Assembly: GCA_018257865.1 (NCBI GenBank)
Contig: JAEUBA010000062.1
Location: forward strand, 62,001-126,000
From: Stereocaulon alpinum
Taxonomy: Eukaryota > Ascomycota > Lecanoromycetes > Lecanorales > Stereocaulaceae
DNA: 64,000 nt
Direction of reading: 5' to 3'
Part shown: positions 46,429 to 54,709 of the stretch, piece by piece
Position numbering within the stretch: the stretch's first letter is position 1
Layout: each line of letters begins with the position of its first letter
Position numbers and translations under genes: made by a program
Notes under the pieces: generated by a model
Seen by the model: the letters and a program-made list of their open reading frames with translations, nothing else
The model's database searches: none
What the model was told of the DNA's origin: nothing

Positions 46429-46660
46429 CCGTGACACTTTAATAGACTTTGTCTCGGTGAAATAGGTGCCGATGTACCAGCCCCACTCTTGCTGTGGTGG
46501 TGTGATCAGGACAGCTGCATACGATTGATTGTCAGACAGCAATTGATTGATGAAAAGCGATTAGTCAGCGATTAGTCAGCAAAGACTTGGCGGCTGAGAT
46601 CATACATTCTTTTCTACATGTGATTATTCCAGCAACAGACACTCGTTACGGTTAACACTT

Positions 46661-46744
46661 ATTCAATTCTACCTCCGTCTTATTCACTTCTACCTTCGTC
46701 TTATTCGCCTCTACCTCCGTCTTATTCACTTCTACCTCCGTCTT
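46661..46744 (+). repeat. 21-bp minisatellite, four units
   Basis: Four back-to-back 21-bp units of the form attcacttctacctccg(tctt), each differing at one to three positions. Read on the minus strand in one frame they encode a repeated heptapeptide, KTEVEVN with variants. Confidence 0.85.
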
Positions 46745-46884
46745 ACATACAGCATTCTTGCACTTGCTATTCTACCACTACTCTCTCTTGACCGACGCCC
46801 TTAATCCCACACCTTCACATTGCCTAGAAAACATTTGTAGTCATCAGATCAACTTCAACACAACAAACCATCATGTCAACAGTA

Positions 46885-47025
46885 ACTGTGGGCGCAGACT
46901 ACCGCTGAACCCTTGAGGGCAAAACTCAAAATGTTCGGTGCTTGCCAGGGCGCCACTATTAGACTCTATATATATAGCTTAGTGTTTCCGGGGGTATACC
47001 CCTACTAAGCCCTGACACATCACAC
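46885..47025. repeat. LTR-like block (solo LTR candidate)
   Basis: On the minus strand it opens with tgtgatgtgtcagggctt and runs through a palindromic ggggtatacccc, a ctatatatatag TATA-like block and tggcgccctgg, ending cgcccaca, so it has TG...CA ends. No clear 5-bp target duplication is visible; aacag flanks it approximately on both sides. Assignment is tentative. Confidence 0.35.
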
Positions 47026-47057
47026 AAACAGAGTATCAATCTCTCTCTTCAAATAGG

Positions 47058-47513
47058 GTGGCGTTACCGTTTTCAATTCCCACCACTTCTGTTATAGATC
47101 CAAATTCTTCAAATGAAGATGTACGCCAATTCCTCGCCGATTTACTTCAACACATTGATGCAGGTATAAGGAACGACAAAGCTTGGGAGCTGGCAAACAG
47201 GTTCGAAGGCAATGGACATGATGCGTTGGAACTAAAGAAAGAGGGTTGGCAAGAGTTGTACGGAGAATCCCATGGGAGGCTGATCTTCAAGAGATTTTTT
47301 CACTTCCGAATCACCTATGTGGACGTCTCTCGAATCACCTATGTGGACGTGAGTTTCAATAATTCTACGCTCTCTAATTTTACTCAGATCTATTAGAAGG
47401 ATACAATCTGGTCCTACCTGCGATACGTCTATCGGATTTTTATCTTACTTCTTATCATTCATACCGGAGGGACTATTAACAACGAAGAGGCATTCGCAAT
47501 CGACGGAGGCTGA
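47058..47513 (+). pseudogene. Orphan spliced reading frame in the repeat island
   Basis: Not recognised. Exon 47058-47348 joined to 47397-47513 (gtgagt...ctattag) gives about 135 residues, but no ATG opens the frame: it begins right after an acceptor-like caaatag, so an upstream exon is missing or was lost. The N-terminal part (NEDVRQFLADLLQHID, DALELKKEGWQELYG) has the look of a small helical SAM-like domain; the C-terminal exon encodes a hydrophobic helix (FILLLIIHTGG). A 24-bp duplication (cgaatcacctatgtggacgt) sits exactly at the exon end. It may be a gene fragment captured by the element or a decayed local gene. Confidence 0.4.
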
Positions 47514-47820
47514 AACATCGCAGCTTTTGTCAACTTCATCTGCTATGATTTCGTCTACAACTTCGCCTCCGCAAAATCGATCGATGACAATTTTTCATGG
47601 CCCGAATATCTCAAAATCAGACCCATGGGACCAACACAGAAAAGCTGGCTATCAAACCTTGGGTATGGAGGCTAGAGAGCAGGACAACGATCAAGAAAGC
47701 CGAATTCGGCGCCCTTTTCACCAAGACATGGATTAAGAGAATAATAAACAAACTTCAATAATTAGTACTTAAATAAATAATCTCTCTCCTTTAGGCTAAG
47801 CTATCGCACCGTAGTCGTCA

Positions 47821-47929
47821 GATTATAGAAGTATTAAATACCGTGCTTAGGTAAAATGAGGATAGATTCTAGAAGGTGGGCGTTCCTCACTACTTAAGCT
47901 ATGACTACTATGACTAATTAGGATAGCTC
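47821..47929 (+). repeat. Direct repeat, right copy (about 108 bp)
   Basis: Right-hand partner of 46083-46191, same orientation, 1.74 kb away. A/T at several positions where the left copy has G/C and the reverse, consistent with mutational decay. Confidence 0.75.
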
Positions 47930-47989
47930 CTTCCTCGCCAAACGAACAATGAGGGGCTGCCACTCTTGACATAACAGTGCAGCATCGAA

Positions 47990-49801
47990 ATGCTGTCCCA
48001 CAGGTTGCCATTGGCAAGGGTTATACGCTCTCGACGCCCTCCAAAGCCATCCAATCCTACCAAAACCCTGCCTAACCATCGACTATTCACCCAGAATTCG
48101 CAGTTGCTTCTTGTCTCCCGCGCAACTCCCCGACCTCAATTGCCCTTTCTCCACCCTGCGACTGGGGGCAGATCTTCTCCAGGAGTACCTCGCAATCAAT
48201 TGCAATATCAGCTTGCTCGCTTGTTGACTACGGACAGAAAGCTCTATCTCAAAGATCAGCTATGGAAGGGAGCAAAGTACACGGTATACGGCTGGGCAGC
48301 TTTGGTGCTTTTGGCGATGATGACGTTTGGTATTCAGAGTGAAGTGGCCGATAGACGCTTTCCTGCACCGCCTGAATGGACAAAGTGGTCTCGGTTCTTC
48401 TACCGTACGGCGAAGACTCGGGAGATTCCTCACCCTCAAACCGGTCTGACAGATTGGTCCAAGATTGGCTATGAATATCTAGATCTGCTACGGCGTCTTG
48501 AGGACCCTTCTATAGATGGCCAAGGCTTGCGGCCAATCTTACAAGACGAAGGGGATCTGTACGTCGCTGAGGTTGGCAAAGCTGGGCTGGACATATCTGC
48601 CAAATCCGAGCCTTGGAGGCGTGGGTACTATACGTGTCTAATGGGCATTGCCAAGGCAGCCGAGAATAGAGACGGCTGGGTTGAGGATACCACAAGGGGT
48701 CTCGTATTCCCACCAGAGCTGGTCATTGGTCCGTCAAACCCGCGTCCAAAGCCTGTACCATACGGTGAAATGGCTGCCCCCCACGAAGAAGACTGCGTTC
48801 CGGCTTTCGAGCCAGCTGAGACTTATTACATGAAGATCCTTACCACACATGGATTTAACACTCGTCAGCGTCTTGACGCTGCATTGGCTTATGCTGATTG
48901 GCTCGACTTTAAAGGCCTATCGTCGACGGCAGAGGAGATGTACGATTGGGGGTTAGACATCGCAATGGGAGCCCTTCCACTAGGTGTCGACAACGTTATA
49001 GACATCAAGACAGGCGTCATCAATAGGAAAGCTACTTATGTCTCTGCGAACGTGCTGCTCGCAACAACTTCCATGGCATACCACCATGCCCGCAACAACA
49101 ACGTCGCAGCGGCGTTGCCCATCTTCTTATCCGTGCTACGAGCCAGACGTCAGCTTCCCAACCCTACATCAACATATACGGAGCGAAAATCCCATGCTGA
49201 CTCCACATTGTCTCCGGTTTTCTCCTTTTTCCGGTCTCTGATCGTTACTCCCCCTTATCCTGAAGCGCCACCGACTGGCGATGAAGTCCCATTTCGGACG
49301 CCAGCAGCAATGTGCGAAGAGGCTGCAGTGATGTCCCACATTGGAGAAATTCTGTTCGCGTCATCAGGCGCAAGCTCGTTCGCCACAATGCCATCTAACA
49401 CCTCTGTAGGGCCACCAATCGCAACTACAGCAACAGCCGGGCAGTTGAAGAATCAGCAATTGGGCCTCAGCTGGACCCGCGATTCCGTGGACCTAGCTGA
49501 GGAAACCATCAATCAAGCAGACAAAGACGACCTAGAGGCAAGGGACAAATGCTCCGAGTGCCTAGCAGTAGGCATGGAGAATTGGTCCACAATGGTCTCG
49601 AAGCTGCTAAAAGACGAGGGCAAAGCCAGGGCTGGACCTCAACAGAAGAGCGGTATCAGCTGGTTCTGGAGTAGTAGCGCTACTACGGACGAAGGCCAAG
49701 GAAGATGGGAACGAGAAGCGAAAGTTGTGGATGAGAGACTGAGGAGTGTGAGGAAGATACTCAGCAGGGAGGCAGACAGAAAAGATAAGGTCCTCTTGTG
49801 A
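47990..49801 (+). CDS. Mitochondrial membrane TPR-like protein (Mgr3-like)
   Basis: Single exon, 603 aa. The N terminus is a long Arg-rich, acid-free mitochondrial targeting region (MLSHRLPLARVIRSRRPPKP) followed near residue 95-115 by one TM (YTVYGWAALVLLAMMTFGI). The rest faces the intermembrane space or matrix and is helical with TPR-like units: WSKIGYEYLDLLRRLED, YYMKILTTHGFNTRQRLDAALAYADWLDFKGLSSTAEEMYDWGLDIAM and VSANVLLATTSMAYHHARNNNVAAALPIFLSVLRARR. Layout (leader, one TM, TPRs) matches Mgr3, the substrate adaptor of the i-AAA protease Yme1, but the identification is an inference. The gene starts 60 bp after the repeat island. Confidence 0.75.
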   Translation: MLSHRLPLARVIRSRRPPKPSNPTKTLPNHRLFTQNSQLLLVSRATPRPQLPFLHPATGGRSSPGVPRNQLQYQLARLLTTDRKLYLKDQLWKGAKYTVYGWAALVLLAMMTFGIQSEVADRRFPAPPEWTKWSRFFYRTAKTREIPHPQTGLTDWSKIGYEYLDLLRRLEDPSIDGQGLRPILQDEGDLYVAEVGKAGLDISAKSEPWRRGYYTCLMGIAKAAENRDGWVEDTTRGLVFPPELVIGPSNPRPKPVPYGEMAAPHEEDCVPAFEPAETYYMKILTTHGFNTRQRLDAALAYADWLDFKGLSSTAEEMYDWGLDIAMGALPLGVDNVIDIKTGVINRKATYVSANVLLATTSMAYHHARNNNVAAALPIFLSVLRARRQLPNPTSTYTERKSHADSTLSPVFSFFRSLIVTPPYPEAPPTGDEVPFRTPAAMCEEAAVMSHIGEILFASSGASSFATMPSNTSVGPPIATTATAGQLKNQQLGLSWTRDSVDLAEETINQADKDDLEARDKCSECLAVGMENWSTMVSKLLKDEGKARAGPQQKSGISWFWSSSATTDEGQGRWEREAKVVDERLRSVRKILSREADRKDKVLL

Positions 49802-50377
49802 TGATGAGGCCAACTGCTTCATCTTCCAAAGAAAGACACGAGGCCGCTTGGTCATAACGACCGTGAATCCAGGACAATTGCAGAACGTGGGGAAGCGATA
49901 TGGAGTCAATTGCATACTGCTAAGATGGATTGTCATTTTGAACAGTGCAATCTTCGATCCTTACGCTCCAGGTCAGCATCATATCTTGTCAACGTACCAC
50001 GAAGCAAACTTCTCGGTCTTGTGGTATTCACGGCAATTCGCTGGCAAGCAACATCAGACAGATCGCCAAGGCGGAAGCATTGCAGCGTCAAATGAAAGGA
50101 AGACTAAGGATCTTGATATCCGGCTCGACATACGAGCCTGTAGGGGGGGTCGATCTGAAAGTGCAGTCCCAGTTCAAGTGACTGGAACAAGGACGGGGAG
50201 TCCCCACAAGGCCAGAGTGAGACTCAGGTCGAATATCATGACGCCATCGCTTAGCACGGAGTCACGTAGCTGCTGCTGCTGCAGCTAGCCACACAAAACA
50301 ATCAGATTTCAAAGCTGTATGCCGCTATCCTGCTTTTGTCGATAATCCAGCACATCTTCGTGCCGACCCCAAACATC
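49802..50377. other. Convergent 3' region
   Basis: Between the stops of the TPR-like gene (+) and MET3 (-). Open frames here (for example 49848-50288) have no motif. A short ctgctgctgctgcagctag run lies near 50270. Confidence 0.4.
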
Positions 50378-52394
50378 CTACAACCGGTCTAACAATCCCT
50401 CACTCTCCAACAGAAGCACAATTTGATGCACCACCGCTCTAACCGTAGTCTTCTCAACATCAACCACCAAATCCGCCTTCTCCGGCATCTCATACGGATC
50501 ATCCACGCCCGTAAACCCCTTAATCTCCCCTCTCCTCGCCTTCGCATACACGCCCCTCTTGTCAGTCTTCTCGCTATACTCTAAGCTCGTCGCTACATGC
50601 ACGAGATAGAAACTTCCATGCTGACTTACTGTTTCTCTCGCAATTGCCCGGGACTCTTCGAACGGGGCAATTGGCGCAGCAATGACTGCAGCTCCCGCTT
50701 TTGTGAGCTCAGCAGCAACGAAAGCAATGCGTTGGATATTTCTGTGGCGGTCTGAGCGGGAGAAGCCCAGCTCGGCGGATAGTTCGGAGCGCACTGTATC
50801 GCCCAGTAACAGACTCACCGGCCGTCCACCTTGTTGATGCAATGTCACATCCAACGCGCGAGCAATGGCATCTTTCCCGCAGTTCTGGTACCCGGTTAAG
50901 AAGACAGTGAATCCCTGCTGGAACCTTGGGGGATGGCTCTCTCTAAGAACTTTCACGACTTCAGGATAAGAGAACCACTCCGGGATGTCCTTTCCTGTCC
51001 TCAATCGCGATCTCAGCTCCGTACCAGAGATGTTCAGCGTGCGGACTCCTTGTGGCACTTCGTCGTCAGGCTTGTATTCATCGGAATCGGGAAGATAGAT
51101 CATTTGCTGGAAAGGCACGACTTCGATACCGAGCTCCTGTCTATATTTCTCTACCGCATACTGCGCGTCATAGGGCCCATAGAAATCCTTCCCTGAGCTG
51201 TTTTTGCCGGGACCCGCGTGGTCGCGGCCAACAATGAAGTGTGTGGCGCCGTGGTTTTTGCGGATGATAGCGTGCCAGATTGCTTCCCTGGGACCGCCCA
51301 TGCGCATTGCTAAAGCTAGGAGACCGAGAACGGCCATCCCGTTGGGGTAGCGGGGGAGGAGAGCTTGGTATACACGTACACGGGTAAAGTGGTCGATATC
51401 GCCTGGCTTTGTCAATCCGACGACAGGATGGATGAGGATGTTAGCCTGTCTCGCACGGGCTGCACGGACGGTCAGTTCTCTGTGCGCTCTATGCATGGGA
51501 TTACGGGTCTGGAAAGCTACGACGCGGGTCCAGCCAAGTTTCTCGAAATGTATGCGCAATTCGGCTGGCGTATAGCGCAAGGCGACGTAGTCGTAGTGGT
51601 TTAGGCGGCTGATCGCGGAGATTTTACCACCAACGTAGTGGTCGTGGATGGAATCGTGGAGAACTTTGATGGCTGGGTGCTCAGGGTCGCCGCCGAAGAC
51701 TTCCTTGGCTTCTTTGTCTCTTGAAGGGGAATGTTAGGGGAGGCTGATGAAGGCGTTTGGGGAGGAAAGCGGAAACACACTTGTCAGGCTTGTAGACATC
51801 GTCGACTGTGATAATGGCAAGATTGCGGTCGTCACGGAAGTCTCGGAGGGTTGCTCGAGAGCCGGGTTTCAGGCCTGCTTTCTCGATGGTTGTCTCGGAT
51901 ACGTCGAGGCATATTGGCATGCTCCAGAGACTGCCATCTGCCAGGCGGACATTAGAGACGACTCTACACTAGTGTTAGCTGGTCAACATCAGCCTAGGGC
52001 TTAAATGTGACTTACGAGTTGTAGTCTTTCTCATTCAAGAAACCTATACGCCAGTATCAGTCTACCGAATCACTAGGTGGATCTTCTACAGCGCTTTAGA
52101 CGCATCATGGTACAACTCTAAGAGTCGATAATGATCTCTCTACCACCCCCCCATCAAGGCAGCACCTCTTTCTTACAACCCGTAAAATTCGAATACAACC
52201 ACTCCCTCCAAAAGAAAGAACAAACCTTCAAGCGGAGAAAAAGCCCCATTCATAAGCAATTCCAAATCACACAATTGTCTCTCCGTAAGCACAATAGCGG
52301 GTAACGTCTCAGCCTCGGCTTCTAGTTCTTTGTGTCGGTGTGCGTCTCTGGCTAGTAGGTCCTTTAGGACGCCGCCGTGTGGTGAGTTTGCCAT
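50378..52394 (-). CDS. MET3: ATP sulfurylase (sulfate adenylyltransferase)
   Basis: First step of sulfate assimilation: ATP + sulfate to adenosine 5'-phosphosulfate (APS) and PPi, in the cytosol. Exons: 52394-52226, 52043-52016 (only 28 nt), 51963-51781 and 51719-50378, giving 573 aa, the usual length in filamentous fungi. The catalytic core has VVAFQTRNPMHRAHREL, HPVVGLTKPGD and FIVGRDHAGPG. The C-terminal APS-kinase-like domain begins GFTVFLTGYQNCGKDAIARAL; its P-loop is degenerate (GKD instead of GKS/T), as known for fungal ATP sulfurylases, where this domain is the allosteric site for the end product PAPS. Intron 1 is long for this window (182 bp). Next to MET16 on the same strand. Confidence 0.97.
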
Positions 52395-52951
52395 TTGTGA
52401 GAGTTGGGGAGGGACTTGAGGGGTTGAGGGGAGGGGGATGGAGTGTGTGAGGGTGAGATGGGGGTAGTTGTGGGTATTGGGTGAGAGTGGGATACTAAGC
52501 AATGATTACAATATCCATAAGATTCTCAAGGTATTCAATTAGAAAGCCAACCGATTGAGGTATTTACAACAATGTGTAAGACAATAAGAATATGTAAGTC
52601 AGCGATGGCTTTCAGATAAGTACGTACCTTACCTTGGATCAAAAATTTCACGATATGTTCTGACGCGTGATGACGTGACGGGAAAGTATACCCGGCCAAG
52701 CATCTAGATGCGCCTTTTTTACCCCTGCGCATTTGTATGGGACCATTGTGAATACTAGGGTTACGATGTGTGAGAGAAGGAAGAGATGGTGTATATAGTG
52801 TATATTCGGATTTTTGTCTAATTCTAAGGAACGGTCGCCACACTCTAAGTATGCAGATGTAGATCGCTTTTCCCCTCATGCATATGTTACCCAAGTACCC
52901 ATGTAGCGCCATGCTATACTTGCAATCAGACATCCTCCTATGCGTAACGCG
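52395..52951. promoter_or_regulatory. MET16-MET3 intergenic region
   Basis: 557 bp between the MET16 stop and the MET3 start; must hold the MET3 promoter. gatgacgtgacg near 52670 resembles a bZIP/Cbf1-type site, and gtagcgccat at 52902-52911 (reverse ATGGCGCTAC) matches the Cys3/MetR consensus ATGRYRYCAT at 8 of 10 positions. No gene seen. Confidence 0.35.
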
Positions 52952-53915
52952 TTATGATGTAATTCCCGGCCCCTGTTGAGACTCTAAAGCCTGCTGCAGA
53001 GCCTCCGACTGCTTCTTCATTTCCTGCTCTTTCAAAAACTGCGCAAACTTCGACCTCGGGTTGTGGATCCCGCACTCCGTCTTCTGCTGCCCTTGCCATC
53101 GTCCCGCGCGCTCGTCCTCACCTTCCTTAACAGGTTTGGTCGAGTGCCAGTCTCCCACGCTCTTATACCCGCGGTCGAGAAGCTCGTTGTAGGGGACGTT
53201 GTTTTCCTTGATGTAGTCGTTGACTTGCTTCAATGACCAATTTGCGAAGGGGTTCACTTTGATCAGACCAGCTTCGTCGACTTCGATCACCGGGATGGCG
53301 CCACGTTGGCCGCCTTGGCTTCGTCGTCGGCCTGTTAGGACGGCGCCGACTTGGAGCTCTCGATACGCTCGCTGTGCCGGCTCAACCTTCGCTAGCCAGT
53401 CGTAGAGCTCGTCATTTGTCTCCCATAACCTTTCACCGTGTTGCCTGGCGAATTCTTCTGCAGTGTCTGCGCCAGCAGGCTTATATATGTGAAGGTTGAC
53501 GAGGGGATAACGATCTCTTATACGGTTGATGAGGTCGTGGGTTTCAGCGAAGTGGTGGAGGGTGTCGAAGAAGAGTAGGTCGACCATTTGCGGCCTTGGA
53601 ATTTTCATCTTCGAGAGCATGTCGAGACTTGTCAGGCCGGTAAGGCCGAACGCAGTTTCCTGGTATAAGCCAGGTAACGAGGTTATGCACCACTGTAATA
53701 TTCCTAGAACATCGTGTCAGCTTGGCCTTGCACAACCTGATGGCAACATCCGTACCTTGAGGCTCAAGGTTTTGGAGCTGACGGTTTAAGAAGGCTAAAT
53801 GTGGCTTTGTGAAATAAATCTCTGGCAGTTCTGCATCGCTGGAACTACCACTGGCATAGCCAGATTCGTAGTCATGACCGTCTTCTTCTAGTTTGTAGAC
53901 CGGAGAAGACCCCAT
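52952..53915 (-). CDS. MET16: PAPS reductase
   Basis: Thioredoxin-dependent reductase, 3'-phosphoadenylyl sulfate to sulfite, cytosolic. Two exons, 53915-53756 and 53703-52952, give 303 aa. The start at 53915 (MGSSPVYK) is preferred over the in-frame Met at 53975. The PAPS-binding fold has ITSLPGLYQETAFGLTGL, VDLLFFDTLHHFAET and LTGRRRSQGGQRGAIPVIE; the catalytic Cys lies in the KTECGIH motif near the C terminus. The spacing LFFDTLHHF and the ECGIH motif without the extra Cys pairs of APS reductases mark it as a PAPS-type enzyme. Directly upstream of MET3 in the same orientation. Confidence 0.96.
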
Positions 53916-54709
53916 TGTGTGAGATTGAACTTGGCACTTGAATGGATTGGGAAAATATAAAACGCTACTAGCCACCGAGCCTTTCAGACACTCCGCAGAA
54001 AAGCCGTTTGAATAGATACTGTCAGATACTAGTTGAGAGAGACGATATAAAAGAGATATAGAGAGAGTGACAAAGTACTTGGAAAAGAGCCGCAGATCGT
54101 GGCTTACAGATCGTGGGCAATGATATCAAAATTACCACATCCGCTATACGAATTGCGTGCTTGCCGCTAAAAGGTCGGCTTCTGACAAAGCCCAGGGGAC
54201 GGGGCCGGAGAACAAGATAATCCCAGGGAACGTAATAGAATCAAGGAGCGCTATGGCCAATGGCTTGCTCTTGACAACATTCACCGTCTTTCAAATATGA
54301 CATCGGGAGCCTTTTGTGCGAAGAAACCGATGAACAAGCACAAAGGATGTCGTGGAAAACACGGCACCAACAACGCCTAATCCCGCCTTGTAATTGACGC
54401 AATGCCATAGCCTAGTAGTAGGCTCTTGATGGCGTAATGAATGGCGACATTGATGCTTACCCTTGGTTGCGTTTGGCGGTCGGATGCATTTTGGCGAAGG
54501 CGTGATGTTCACTGCGGAGATGGAACCGGAGATGTGGCAAAATTAAACTTGCATCTACGGTGGACGATAAAGTTCAACGCGCAATTACCGTCAAATGCCT
54601 CGTGCAATATGGATAAAAAGAGTCAAACTACATCTTAATACAACATTTCAGATCGTAAATATCCTACACAACAACAGACTTCAAACTTCCTCATTAACAC
54701 AAATATAAA
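53916..54709. other. Upstream region of MET16
   Basis: About 790 bp between the 838-aa gene's stop and the MET16 start (both minus). No gene recognised. The half next to MET16 contains a cagatcgtgg direct repeat (54092-54115) and the Cys3-like site listed separately. Confidence 0.4.
54120..54129. promoter_or_regulatory. Candidate Cys3/MetR site upstream of MET16
   Basis: ATGATATCAA matches the palindromic sulfur-regulator consensus ATGRYRYCAT at 9 of 10 positions and lies about 205 bp upstream of the MET16 start. Binding is inferred from the motif alone. Confidence 0.4.

Larger units (their letters stand above)
45963..47989. mobile_element. Repeat-rich, decayed transposon-like island
   Basis: The only clearly accessory stretch of the window: about 2 kb without a housekeeping gene. 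It is bounded by two similar direct repeats (46083-46191 and 47821-47929) that differ mostly by transitions. Inside lie a palindromic gcgcgcttagcgcgc near 46052, a 9-bp tandem array, a 21-bp minisatellite, an LTR-like block and a broken-looking spliced frame. No transposase or reverse transcriptase motif is seen. A non-autonomous element (TRIM-like) or a decayed insertion scarred by repeat-induced point mutation would fit; the class cannot be fixed from sequence alone. Confidence 0.55.

Noticed and set aside
49848..50288. 146-codon plus-strand frame downstream of the TPR-like gene
   Set aside because: Lies in a convergent 3' region, ends in a poly-Cys run produced by a CTG repeat, and has no motif.
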